A stretch of 64,000 nt of DNA from Streptococcus canis. GTDB lineage: Bacteria; Bacillota; Bacilli; Lactobacillales; Streptococcaceae. Location of the stretch: NCBI RefSeq assembly GCF_900636575.1, contig NZ_LR134293.1:1303501-1367500 (forward strand), read 5' to 3'. The position numbers and the translations under genes were made by a program. Below the pieces are notes generated by a model. The model did not search any database. It saw nothing but the letters and a program-made list of their open reading frames with translations, and was not told where the DNA came from. Positions within the stretch are counted from its first letter, which is position 1. Each line of letters begins with the position of its first letter. Below, piece by piece: positions 44,051 to 53,175 of the stretch.

Positions 44051-44341
44051 TTACTTCTCTTTTCGTGCCATAATCACCGCCGCTTGCTTTAGGATATCTA
44101 GCTGCATTTCGAGTTCTTTATTACGCTTTCGGAGTTCCATCAGCTCACGCTGCTCATCTGTAAGATTATCAATAGTTTTAAAGGAACCAGTTGTTTTTGC
44201 CTGACGTACCCACTTATCGAAGGTTGATGGGGTTAACTCATATTCTTTGATAAGCTCACTTCGTTTCATCCCTGCATTGTGAAGGTCAACGATTTGTTGC
44301 TTAAAGTCGTCGGCGAAGTGGCGACGTATTTTTCTAGACAT
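44051..44341 (-). CDS. IS3-family transposase OrfA (DNA-binding)
   Basis: 96 residues: helix-turn-helix (MKRSELIKEYELTPSTFDKWV) and a C-terminal leucine-zipper stretch (LMELRKRNKELEMQLDILKQAA) as in IS3-family OrfA. AGGAG lies before the ATG on the minus strand. Both frames seem intact, so the IS may be active. Confidence 0.9.
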   Translation of the reverse strand: MSRKIRRHFADDFKQQIVDLHNAGMKRSELIKEYELTPSTFDKWVRQAKTTGSFKTIDNLTDEQRELMELRKRNKELEMQLDILKQAAVIMARKEK

Positions 44342-44419
44342 AATATTCTCCTATTTTCTTTAGTGTAGAACACTTTATAAGACTGTCTAGTTTAGTGTAA
44401 CCTATTCAATTTTGTACTT

Positions 44420-46120
44420 TTTGGAGTAAAAACGATATCAGGTCGTAGCTATACTGCTATTGCTGACATAAAAATTGAAGTTAATGGAAATGCTAGAGCT
44501 GAGGGTGCATTTTTTGATGTAAAAAGTCTATCTAGTGATGGGAACCAAAAAACCTTAGCAGGAGGTAAAGGTGTATCACATATGAATGATTCGATAGGTA
44601 AGTGGTCTAAACAAGAAATCACCTTTACTGCAATTGGGGATGCTACACATGCTGGACTGGTTAAATGGCACGATAATCAATGCGATTACAATACATTGAA
44701 TACAGTTACTAAATTAGATAATTTAAAAGTATATGAAAACACAGTCTTTAATGAAGTTTGGAGAGATGAGTTTGAAGGAAAAAATTAAATAATTCCTACT
44801 GGGGATATGAGTTGGGGAATATACGTGGAAATGAGCAACAACATTATAGTAGTAAGGATAATGTTGATGTTACTGATGGTAAACTTATTTTAAAAGTTAT
44901 TGATCGTCCTTCTGAAGATCAATATTATAACCGTCAAAAACATGGAAAAAATGCAAGATTAGTTCATTATAATTCTGGTAGTGTACGAACTGTTGGAAAG
45001 CAAGAATTTTTGTTTGGTCGAATAGAAGCAAAAATGAAATTACCTAAAGGTCAAGCAGTTTTTTCAGCTTTTTGGACACTTGGAGCAGATTTTAATTTAG
45101 ACGGAAGGATTGAATCTGGTCAAGGTTATGGATGGCCGTCAACTGGAGAAATTGATATTATGGAGTTAATTGGCTCCTCTAGTGGTCGTGGTAATAGAGT
45201 TATTTATGGAACTCCTCATTTCTACTATGATAAGGAAGATGCTGATAAAAATGGTAATCCAGGCTCTGGATTTAGTGGAAATCTTACATTAGATAAAGAT
45301 TTTTCTGAAGAATTTCATGTTTTTGGGATTAATTGGTCAGAGGATTGTATTGAATGGTATGTAGATGATGTGGTTTATAACACGATAGTTTATGATAATT
45401 CAGAACGTTCCCAAGCTCTAAAAAAAAGCCTTTAATAGGCCACAGTACATCCAATTTAATCTTGCTACTGGTGGAAACTGGCTTGGTATTGCTGGAAAGA
45501 ATCTTGCGGGACAATCTGTTGAAGTTGATTGGGTTCGTTGATTACAAAGTGATGAACAAAAAGCATCAATGGATTCTTATTATAAAACAAAGCCCATTAT
45601 AAATGGTGTTAAAAATCATATTATAATCGAAGGTACTATTCCTTCGCTCCTTGAGGGAGTATCTGTAAATAATAGTGGGTACAGAGTTGAGTATTCAATA
45701 GATAATGAGCATATGTTTGTTAATTCCAGAAGTGCAGGAGGGAGAAATGAAGTTGTAAACGTTGTAGAAAATTCTAATAGTTATTCTAAAATTTCAAATC
45801 TTCCTTCGGGAATATATAATATTTACTACACAACAATACCGAACGCAAATGATTACTCAGGAAGAGGGACTCCTATTTATAAGATGACACGAGCTCACAG
45901 CTATTTGATTATTTTCCCAGAAAGATTAAAAGGAGTCAAAGGTCAAAAACTATCAACTATTTCACTTCCAAAAGGATGGAATTGGGTTAATCCTGATGAA
46001 ATCTTGATAGATTACTCTACGCATGCTATTACTTTTACGAATTTAAATGATCCAATTAGCCCTAATAAAAGAAGAGTATTTGAAACATCAATCAGTGGCG
46101 ACTTTTTACTAAACCACTGA
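44420..46120 (+). pseudogene. GH16 beta-glucanase (laminarinase-like), decayed
   Basis: Remains of a secreted glucan hydrolase. First a carbohydrate-binding-like part (YTAIADIKIEVNGNARAEG), then the GH16 domain with FSAFWTLGADF and the catalytic motif GEIDIMELIG, then a C-terminal domain to 46120. Lesions: the 5' end with the signal peptide is missing at the IS; one A too few in the run 44779-44784; one A too many in 45420-45427; an in-frame TGA at 45539-45541 (WVR-stop-LQS, likely TGG originally). The catalytic residues survive. It heads the PTS island and would have fed it with beta-glucan fragments. Confidence 0.88.
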
Positions 46121-46200
46121 ATTAGATTGTTTAGAAGAATTGTTCAAGATACAGTTTATGAATATAGTAAAAAATATAAAAATGAAAAGAGGTATATTTT

Positions 46201-47529
46201 ATGAATGGATTTAATCAATTCATTGAGAACAGACTGATGCCTGTGGCAGCAAAAATGAGCTCCAATAAAGCTTTAGTAGCAATACGTGATGGTATTACCC
46301 TATCAATGCCATTACTTATTATTGGTTCTATATTTATGATTATCGCGTCATTTCCTTTTCCAGGATGGGAGTCTTGGTTAGGAGAAATTGGAGTTGCTGG
46401 TTATCTTTGGAAAGGTGTTGATGGTAGTTTTAGTCTTTTAGGACTTGTTTCAGCATTTGGGATTGCGTATAGTTACTCTAAACAAGAAAAAGTAGACGGT
46501 GTAGCATCAGGTTTAATTTCACTGGCTTCATTTATCACCGTAACACCATATGTTAATTCTAGTATAGTTGCATTGGCAAATCCTGATGTAACATTACCTA
46601 AAGGCTTTGCTGTTCCAAGCGGTATTATGGCTTCATATATGTCTGCGAAGGGTGTTTTTGTTGCAATCTTACTTGGTTTAATTAGTGCAATAGTCTATGA
46701 TTGGTTTATAAATCATAATATCCAGATAACATTACCAGATTCTGTTCCACCTGCAGTTGCAAGAAGCTTCTCAGCAATTATTCCTGGTGCTATTATAATA
46801 ACATTCTGGTTAATGTTATATGGGATTTTAGATGCAAATAATCTTCCAAATCTCCATGAGCTTGCTCAAACAATTCTAGGTAAGCCTCTTGGATTGCTAG
46901 GAAGTAATGTTATTGGGGTTAGTATTTTAGCAGGTCTTAATTCATTATTCTGGTTTGTTGGTATTCATGGCGGTAATACCGTAAATGCAATTATGAAGCC
47001 AACATGGATAGATAATTTATCATCAAATGTTTCTGCTTATCAAGCTGGAGAACCATTGAAAGAAATTTTTACTACACCATTTATGGATAACTTTGTCTAT
47101 ATCGGTGGTGGGGGTGCTACGATTGGTCTTGTACTATGTATCGCTTGGTATGCAAAAAGGAAAAATGGTAGTAAACAATCTAAAGTTTTAGCTCCTTTAA
47201 CTGTTATACCAGGTTTCTTTAATATTAATGAACCAACAATGTTTGGACTTCCAGTGGTTATGAATGTATCATTACTTATTCCGTTTATTTTAGCTCCAAT
47301 GGTTAATACAATAGTTGCATGGCTAGCAATGTCATCTGGACTTGTACCTTTAACTCGTGCTGAAGCCTCATGGACTATGCCACCAATCTTATCAGGCTTC
47401 CTAACTACTGGTAGTGTTATGGGATCACTACTACAAATTGTTTTAATTATCATTGACATAGCACTATATCTGCCGTTCTTTATGGCTATGGAAAAAGAAT
47501 TTAAAAAACAAGAGAAAAGTGAGGAATAA
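46201..47529 (+). CDS. PTS lactose/cellobiose-type EIIC permease
   Basis: Membrane channel of a sugar phosphotransferase system. 442 residues with about ten helices; family segments are FIENRLMPVAAKMSSNKALVAIRDGI, the GIHGGNTVNAI region and the INEPTMFGLPVVMN signature. It is of the CelB/LicC branch that imports cellobiose, lichenan or laminarin oligosaccharides. AAAAGAGG precedes the ATG. The own promoter has probably been lost with the upstream DNA, unless one survives in the 46121-46200 gap. Confidence 0.92.
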   Translation: MNGFNQFIENRLMPVAAKMSSNKALVAIRDGITLSMPLLIIGSIFMIIASFPFPGWESWLGEIGVAGYLWKGVDGSFSLLGLVSAFGIAYSYSKQEKVDGVASGLISLASFITVTPYVNSSIVALANPDVTLPKGFAVPSGIMASYMSAKGVFVAILLGLISAIVYDWFINHNIQITLPDSVPPAVARSFSAIIPGAIIITFWLMLYGILDANNLPNLHELAQTILGKPLGLLGSNVIGVSILAGLNSLFWFVGIHGGNTVNAIMKPTWIDNLSSNVSAYQAGEPLKEIFTTPFMDNFVYIGGGGATIGLVLCIAWYAKRKNGSKQSKVLAPLTVIPGFFNINEPTMFGLPVVMNVSLLIPFILAPMVNTIVAWLAMSSGLVPLTRAEASWTMPPILSGFLTTGSVMGSLLQIVLIIIDIALYLPFFMAMEKEFKKQEKSEE

Positions 47530-47532
47530 ATA

Positions 47533-48432
47533 ATGGTAAAAAGATTTTTAAATTGTAATACTTCAGAGATGTTAGCGATGTCAGCAGCTGAATTAAAACA
47601 GAGCATAAAAGCTTCTGAAGGACGTATTATTCTCTCAGAGAATGTAGCACCTAGAGAGCCATATATTTCGGAATTTACCAATTCTGAGATGGCAAGAGCT
47701 TTTGGTGCTGATCTTATATTACTCAACTTGGTAGATGTTTTTGAACCTGATATTGCAGGCTTAGGAAATTATGAAGGTAATTTTGTTGACAGACTTCATT
47801 ATTTGGTAGGGCGTCCAATTGGTATTAATTTAGAGCCAGTAGATGATGATGCAGAAATGATAGAAGAAAAATTGTCCATTTCAAAAGGACGACAGGCACG
47901 ACTTGAGAGTATCAAGGAGATTGAAAAATTAGGTTTTGATTTTGTTTGTTTTACAGGAAATCCGGGTGCAGGTGTTACCAATAAGGCCATTCTTGAAGCT
48001 GTTTCCATTGCAAAAACAGAGTTTTCTGGTCTCATTTTTGCTGGGAAAATGCATGCAGCGGGAGTAGATGAAGCTGTTGTTGATTTGGAGGCAGTGAAAT
48101 CTCTTGTAGAGGCTGGTGCGGATGTTGTTTTAGCACCGTCAATAGGGACGGTACCAGGGTTTACAGTTGGAGATTTAACATCAATTGTTAAAGTAGCGCA
48201 TGAAGCTGGGGCATTAGTAATGACTGCTATTGGAACTAGTCAAGAGAGTTCTGAACCTGAAACTATCCGTTATATGGCACTTAAAAATAAAATGTGTGGC
48301 GTAGATATACAGCATATTGGAGACTCTGGATATGGTGGTTTAGCACCAGTTGAAAATATTTTTACAATGAGTAAAGCTATCCGTGGACAGCGTCACACTC
48401 TTGCAATGATTGGTAAATCAATTAATAGATAA
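47533..48432 (+). CDS. DUF7916/BtpA-like TIM-barrel protein of the PTS island
   Basis: 299 residues, soluble: FLNCNTSEMLAMSAAELKQSI, FGADLILLNLVDVFEPDI, CFTGNPGAGVTNKAI and GVDIQHIGDSGYGG. The pattern of alternating strands and helices suggests a TIM barrel, and similar proteins sit inside cellobiose-type PTS operons. I know of no proven function; a role in handling the imported phospho-disaccharide is possible. Starts three bases after EIIC. No 6-phospho-beta-glucosidase is present in the island. Confidence 0.7.
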   Translation: MVKRFLNCNTSEMLAMSAAELKQSIKASEGRIILSENVAPREPYISEFTNSEMARAFGADLILLNLVDVFEPDIAGLGNYEGNFVDRLHYLVGRPIGINLEPVDDDAEMIEEKLSISKGRQARLESIKEIEKLGFDFVCFTGNPGAGVTNKAILEAVSIAKTEFSGLIFAGKMHAAGVDEAVVDLEAVKSLVEAGADVVLAPSIGTVPGFTVGDLTSIVKVAHEAGALVMTAIGTSQESSEPETIRYMALKNKMCGVDIQHIGDSGYGGLAPVENIFTMSKAIRGQRHTLAMIGKSINR

Positions 48433-48442
48433 GGGAAAAATA

Positions 48443-48754
48443 ATGAGAACAATTTTATTAGCATGTGCTGCAGGTATGTCAACAAGTCTTCTAGTTTCAA
48501 AAATGGAAAAAGCAGCTCAAGAAAAGGATATTGTAGCTAAAATTTATGCTGTTTCTGTAGCGGAACTAGATAAAGAATTAGATAATAATACGATTGATAT
48601 TGTATTACTAGGACCTCAAGTTCGTTATGAAGAAAATAATATGCGAACCAAATTAGAACCATATGGAATACCTTTAGCAGTAATTAATATGCAAGACTAT
48701 GGCATGATGAATGGTGGTAAAGTTCTAGATACTGCTCTTTCACTTATAGAATAG
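48443..48754 (+). CDS. PTS lactose/cellobiose-type EIIB
   Basis: 103 residues from ATG 48443 (AAGGG upstream; a longer upstream frame overlaps the previous gene and is not used). The phosphorylated Cys8 lies in LLACAAGMSTS; LLGPQVRYE is the second family motif. Receives phosphate from the EIIA next door and gives it to the sugar in EIIC. Confidence 0.94.
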   Translation: MRTILLACAAGMSTSLLVSKMEKAAQEKDIVAKIYAVSVAELDKELDNNTIDIVLLGPQVRYEENNMRTKLEPYGIPLAVINMQDYGMMNGGKVLDTALSLIE

Positions 48755-48763
48755 GAGAAGAAA

Positions 48764-49072
48764 ATGTCAGAAGAACAATTAGAAATTATCATGAGCTTAA
48801 TCATAAATAGTGGTGAAGCTAAGAGTCTTTCAATGGAAGCTATTAACAATGCAAAGATTGGTCACTTTAGCGTAGCTGATGAAAAAATAGCATCAGCTCA
48901 GGAAACTCTAATTATAGCTCATCAAGCACAAACAAAATTACTTTCACAAGAAGCGGATGGCGAAGAGTTTTCATTAAGTTTACTGACTATTCATAGTCAA
49001 GATCATTTAATGACTTCAATGACATTTTTAGATCTTGCAAAAGAAATCGTTGATTTATATCGTTCAAAATAA
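48764..49072 (+). CDS. PTS lactose/cellobiose-type EIIA
   Basis: 102 residues, helical bundle. The active His77 lies in LLTIHSQDHLMT. AGGAG before the ATG. Last gene of the PTS operon, followed by a terminator. Confidence 0.94.
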   Translation: MSEEQLEIIMSLIINSGEAKSLSMEAINNAKIGHFSVADEKIASAQETLIIAHQAQTKLLSQEADGEEFSLSLLTIHSQDHLMTSMTFLDLAKEIVDLYRSK

Positions 49073-49119
49073 GGATTTTGTGGCAAATAGCTAACTTTAA
49101 ATAAAAAATGAACAAAACT

Positions 49120-49149
49120 AGCCTACTTCCTTTACGGAAGTAGGCTTTT
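49120..49149 (+). terminator. Terminator of the PTS operon
   Basis: AGCCTACTTCC, five-base loop, GGAAGTAGGCT, TTTT; perfect stem. Confidence 0.9.
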
Positions 49150-49166
49150 GAGATAGAATAAATGAT

Positions 49167-49182
49167 AGGAAAACGTTTCATT
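49167..49182. promoter_or_regulatory. Candidate cre (CcpA) site before the ROK gene
   Basis: AGGAAAACGTTTCATT fits the cre core (GAAAACGTTTC-like palindrome) and lies 16 bases before the ROK start codon. CcpA bound there would block the ROK gene under glucose. An operator of the ROK protein itself is the alternative. Confidence 0.55.
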
Positions 49183-49197
49183 TTTATAAGGATTTCT

Positions 49198-50379
49198 ATG
49201 TTATCAAAAAAACAATTAATACAAAGTCAAAAAATAGTGAATAGCTTATACCTTCATGGTCCAATGTCAAGAGCTGATTTAGCTAGATTACTTCATATTA
49301 CTCCCGCAACAATTACAGAAATAACGGCTTATCTTATCTCTAAAAAGATTCTTTTTGAAGAAAATGGTGGGTTGAAAGATTTAAAGACTGGTAGAAAGAA
49401 AATCCCGTTACAAATTGTTGCCGATCATGCGTATTTTATCGGTGTTGAGATTAGTGAAGTGAAAATTGTTTGCTGTTTAACAGATAGTGTTGGTAGAGTT
49501 ATTTCTTCTACAGTAATCACCCAAGATAGTAATTATTCTTTTCCGTTATCAGAGACTGATGTTTTGAAAATCATTGTTGATTTTATTGAGGTTAATAATG
49601 ATTATGTTGTTAGGGCTATCGGAATTGCTATTCCAGGGCATTACGATAAAACGAAAGATATTATTTTATCCAATAGAGAGATATGGTCTCAGTTTCAAAT
49701 TTCAAAAATTAAGAATAATATCCATATACCTGTTTATGTGAAAAATAATGTTAAATGTATGGCTTTAGCAAAACTTTATTATGATTCTTATAAAGATATC
49801 CTTAATTTTGTTTTTGTTAATCTTAAACGTGGTATATTCGCAGCTTATGTCTATCAAGGAGAGTTATACGGAGATAGTAATTATCTCGTTGGTGAAGTTG
49901 GTCACAGTGTTATGAATCCAAATGGTGAGCAGTGTGAGTGTGGAAAGGCTGGTTGTTTACAAACTTATTCCAGTTTATCATGGATTGTAAAAAAATCTAG
50001 GCTTGCTTATGAGTCAGGAAGAACTCAGTTTTTATCACATTTAGTTGATTCAGTTGATGATTTAACTATTGAACATATTATTCAGGCCTATCGTATGGGA
50101 GAAGAATTGATCTATCAAATTATAGATCAATCGGTTTTATACTTAGCTCAGTTAATTAATAACCTTTTAATTTTTGTAGATGTAGAGACCATCTATATTC
50201 ATGGTAAACTCTTTGAAGAAGAACTAATAGCTGAAAAACTTAGAAAAAAACTAGAAGCCAGTAAGTCAATTATTGATGCTGATAGAAAAGTAAAACGTGT
50301 TATTCTTCCATACAAAGCCAATTTTGGAGCTCTTGGAGCATCAGCATTAGCATTGCGGCAAACGATATTGTCTAAGTAA
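49198..50379 (+). CDS. ROK-family transcriptional regulator
   Basis: 393 residues from ATG 49198, chosen for AAGGA five bases upstream. Residues about 5-60 are a winged helix (MSRADLARLLHITPATITEI); the ROK sugar-binding domain follows with GEVGHSVMNPNG and the zinc motif CECGKAGC. NagC/XylR-type ROK proteins repress sugar operons until the inducer sugar binds, so it likely controls the PTS island. Intact. Confidence 0.9.
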   Translation: MLSKKQLIQSQKIVNSLYLHGPMSRADLARLLHITPATITEITAYLISKKILFEENGGLKDLKTGRKKIPLQIVADHAYFIGVEISEVKIVCCLTDSVGRVISSTVITQDSNYSFPLSETDVLKIIVDFIEVNNDYVVRAIGIAIPGHYDKTKDIILSNREIWSQFQISKIKNNIHIPVYVKNNVKCMALAKLYYDSYKDILNFVFVNLKRGIFAAYVYQGELYGDSNYLVGEVGHSVMNPNGEQCECGKAGCLQTYSSLSWIVKKSRLAYESGRTQFLSHLVDSVDDLTIEHIIQAYRMGEELIYQIIDQSVLYLAQLINNLLIFVDVETIYIHGKLFEEELIAEKLRKKLEASKSIIDADRKVKRVILPYKANFGALGASALALRQTILSK

Positions 50380-50403
50380 ATTTAGTTATTCCCAATTTGT
50401 AAA

Positions 50404-50503
50404 ATTAAGCTAGACGTTTAAGGTGACTCAAAAAAACTTGATAAGGCGTTTGGTCATAGGAACTTAGATAAATAATAGGAGCATTTAGTTTAGTCTGATT
50501 GCT
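50404..50503 (-). pseudogene. C-terminal fragment of an IS transposase
   Basis: Read on the minus strand a 33-codon open stretch ends IIYLSSYDQTPYQVFLSHL and KRLA before TAA at 50404. This looks like the C-terminus of an IS-type integrase. The rest is replaced by the IS1182-family element. I cannot name the IS. Confidence 0.45.
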
Positions 50504-50524
50504 CCTTCAGACTGAAGACAAAGT

Positions 50525-50553
50525 CCTTAGAATTCTTATTCTAAGGGCTTTTT
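50525..50553 (+). terminator. Terminator at the left end of the IS1182-family element
   Basis: CCTTAGAAT, short loop, ATTCTAAGG, GCTTTTT. It would shield the transposase from outside transcription, as in many IS. Confidence 0.75.
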
Positions 50554-50602
50554 GTAATGTGAAGTGCTATAATAGAGATAGGAAAAAATGGGAGGAATGG
50601 CT

Positions 50603-52105
50603 ATGTTTCACAAAGAAAATCCTAACGATAATCGAGGTTTAGTCGGTTTCTACAGCTTAGATGAGCTGGTTCCCAAAGACCATCTCCTGCGTCAGATTGA
50701 AGAGACTGTTGACTTCTCCTTCATCTATGACTTGGTGGAGGATAGCTACTGTCCTGACAATGGCAGACCTAGTCTGGACCCTGTTCTTCTGATTAAAATT
50801 CCCATTATTCAAACCCTGTTTGGCATTCGCTCCATGCGTCAAACGATCAAGGACATCGAGGTCAATGTGGCCTATCGCTGGTTTCTTGGGCTAACCTTGG
50901 AAGATAAGGTTCCTCACTTCACGACCTAGGGGAAAAATGTGACTAGACGCTTTCAGGACAAGAAGGTTATTGAAGCTATCTTCAGTCATATCCTAGCCTT
51001 GTCTATCAACGCAGGCCTAATAGACCCAGTCGAGATTTTTGTGGATGGCACCCACATCAAGGCCAACGCTAATGGTCGCAAGTATATCAACCAGGAAGTT
51101 GACCAACAAGCCAAGTTTATGAGTGACCAGTTAGAAAAAGAGATTGAGAAGGACAGGAGAAAGTATGACAAAAAGTCGCTAAGGCCCGCAAAAGCAAGTA
51201 AGCCACGGGCTAAGAAAATCTCTACCACTGACCCTGAGAGTGGTTGGTTTCATAAAGGAGACCATAAGGAAGTTTTCGCTTACACCGCACAAGTCGCCTG
51301 TGATAAATACGGTTGGGCTTTGGGCTACTCTGTTCATGCAGGAAATGTCCATGATAGCCAAGCCTTTTCAAAGCTCTTTGCGCAGATTAAAGATTTTCAA
51401 CCAACTTACCTGATTGCGGACTCTGGCTACAAGACGCCAGCTATTGTCTGTTTTCTCCTCCAAGAAGACATTACACCTGTATTTCCCTATACCCGACTCC
51501 GAGGCAAAAAGGGGAAACTTCGCCCTAAGGATTTCATCTATGATGACTATTATGATGTCTACCTTTGTCCTGAAAATCAGATTCTAACCTACCGCACAAC
51601 CACCCGTGATGGTTACCGTGACTATAAGAGCACCCCTAAGATTTGTGCCACTTGTCCACTCTTATCCCTTTGTACCGAAAGGCGAGATCAGCAAAAGGTT
51701 GTCACTCGTCATGTCTGGAAGGATGCTTTGGAGGTTTGTGAGGATATTCGGCATCAGAGAGGGATGAAAGAGAGAGAGCAGAAACGGAAAGAGACCATTG
51801 AGCGACTCTTTGGGACAGCCAAGGAGTATCATAACCTCAGGTACACGAGACAGATTGGTAAGTCCAAGATGCAGGATAAGCTTGGGCTAGCGTTAGCCTG
51901 CATCAATCTCAAAAAATACACCAAAATCATGTCTAGGAAGGCCTTTTTATTTGGCTCAAATGAGCCACTTTCTCACATTTTTACTAGTTTAGAGAATGAC
52001 AAAAGACAAACCCGAACAAAAAGCAGGGTTTCTCTGCGGTCTGGCCTTGATTTCAAGCCTTTTTTGAATTTTTGGGTGAAGTATCAATCAAACAATCTGA
52101 AGTGA
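50603..52105 (+). pseudogene. IS1182-family transposase interrupted by TAG
   Basis: One frame of about 500 codons starting MFHKENPNDNRGLVGFYSL, with DUF772-type N-terminus (RPSLDPVLLIKI), GWALGYSVHAGNVHD, LIADSGYKT and the C-terminal RLFGTAKEYHNLRYTR. TAG at 50927-50929 interrupts it after VPHFTT; the next codons GKN-V-TRRF continue in the same frame. A leucine codon TTG changed to TAG is the simplest origin. The IS copy is thus probably inactive. Confidence 0.85.
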
Positions 52106-52139
52106 GGTAGTTGGATTGATAGCGGTAAAGTATAAAATT

Positions 52140-52219
52140 TATTCCCACATACGCAGAGGGGGTGCAAAATGTTCTGACAGGTAGGGTATCTGTGGGAATA
52201 GTTTTGCCCCCACTTTTTT
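52140..52219 (+). other. Interleaved inverted repeats: terminator with competing stem
   Basis: ATTCCCACA (52141-52149) pairs with TGTGGGAAT (52191-52199). GGGGTGCAAAA (52159-52169) pairs with TTTTGCCCC (52202-52210), followed by CACTTTTTT. The arms alternate A-B-A'-B', so the stems form a pseudoknot or exclude each other. The second stem plus T run is a good terminator; the first would act as antiterminator or kinetic trap. The region 52220-52549 to the next gene has only AT-rich sequence and a possible TATAAT (52347-52352). Confidence 0.7.
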
Positions 52220-52549
52220 GATTTTCTGATATCACCAAGATGGTCGATAGAAGTGTGAGTTCTATATGTTGATACTACATATTTTAAAGTTAGTATTTTT
52301 AAATCAATAAGATAATATCCTTATTTTAACATTTAGAGAAAAGTAGTATAATAATAGAAAAGAAGAGAGTTCGTGGTTGTTAATAGATATAATCTTGTTT
52401 ACAATCATAATATTTCTGAGAATAGTCACTGCCTTTGAAAAGCTTTATTCGTAAAAGGTATAGAAATATAATATTTTTTGAAGAGGTAAAGGAGAAAATA
52501 AGATCTGTTTAATTTAGGGTACTGATAAATCAGAATGGAGGTGATTTTT

Positions 52550-53068
52550 TTGCGAACATACGAAAATAAAGAAGAGCTGAAAAAAGAAATAAATAAAGCA
52601 TTTGAGAAATATATTTCAGAATTTGATAATATTCCAGAAAATTTAAAGGACAAGAGAGTTGATGAAGTTGATAGAACTCCAGCAGAAAACCTTTCATATC
52701 AGGTTGGATGGACAAGCTTAGTTCTTAAATGGGAAGAAGATGAAAAAAAGGGACTTCAAGTAAAAACACCATCGGATGAATTTAAATGGAATCAGCTTGG
52801 TGAATTATATCAGTGGTTCACAGATACCTATGCTCATTTATCTTTGCAAGAGTTGAAAGCAAAATTAAATGAAAATATTAATTCTATCTATGCAATGATT
52901 GATTCGTTGAGTGAGGAAGAATTATTTGAACCGCATATGAGAAAGTGGGCTGACGAAGCGACTAAAACAGCGACTTGGGAGGTGTATAAGTTTATTCATG
53001 TAAATACGGTTGCACCTTTTGGAACTTTCCGAACTAAAATCAGAAAATGGAAGAAGGTAGTATTATAA
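52550..53068 (+). CDS. ClbS/DfsB-family four-helix bundle protein (DinB-like)
   Basis: 172 residues: MRTYENKEELKKEINKAFEKY, DRTPAENLSYQVGWTSLVL, GELYQWFTDTYAHLS and a C-terminal FIHVNTVAPFGTFRTKIRKW. Members include ClbS, which protects E. coli from its colibactin; most others are uncharacterised. The start is TTG 52550 because GGAGGTGA ends five bases before it and relatives begin M-R-T-Y. It sits in the cargo slot before the second hairpin leader and initiator. Confidence 0.85.
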   Translation: MRTYENKEELKKEINKAFEKYISEFDNIPENLKDKRVDEVDRTPAENLSYQVGWTSLVLKWEEDEKKGLQVKTPSDEFKWNQLGELYQWFTDTYAHLSLQELKAKLNENINSIYAMIDSLSEEELFEPHMRKWADEATKTATWEVYKFIHVNTVAPFGTFRTKIRKWKKVVL

Positions 53069-53092
53069 ACTATATTTTTAACTTTAAAAAAG

Positions 53093-53149
53093 TTCATAAA
53101 AATGGTCACCAAAGGCGATAGAAGAAAAAACTATCGTCTTTTTCTTTGC
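53093..53149 (+). repeat. Hairpin leader of replication initiator, copy 2
   Basis: Same structure as 31040-31093: TTCATAAAAATGGTCACCA, GGCGATAG, A-rich loop, CTATCGTC, TTTTTC. It lies 24 bases after the cargo stop and 26 bases before the initiator ATG. Confidence 0.82.
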
Positions 53150-53175
53150 AAATTTATAAGGGAGGAGGTGAAGCA

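Larger units (their letters stand above)
43210..44389 (-). mobile_element. IS3-family insertion sequence
   Basis: About 1.18 kb with orfA and orfB on the minus strand. Likely terminal inverted repeats are TGTACAGATTTTATAAAGTG (43210-43229) and, reversed, TAGACAGTCTTATAAAGTG (44389-44371). The bases outside the two ends do not form a clear target duplication (TTC left, GTT right), and the flanking genes are unrelated, so a deletion or recombination involving the IS is likely. Confidence 0.82.
50504..52106 (+). mobile_element. IS1182-family insertion sequence
   Basis: About 1.6 kb with one transposase gene. The left end lies near 50504, where the older transposase fragment stops; TTCAGACTG (left) and CAATCTGAA (near 52095-52103) may belong to the terminal repeats. 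Inside the left end are a terminator (50525-50553) and a TGCTATAAT promoter (50565-50573). Ends are approximate. Confidence 0.7.

Noticed and set aside
47097..47726. Antisense frame of 209 codons across EIIC and the next gene
   Set aside because: It crosses two well-supported genes and shows no domain or ribosome binding site.
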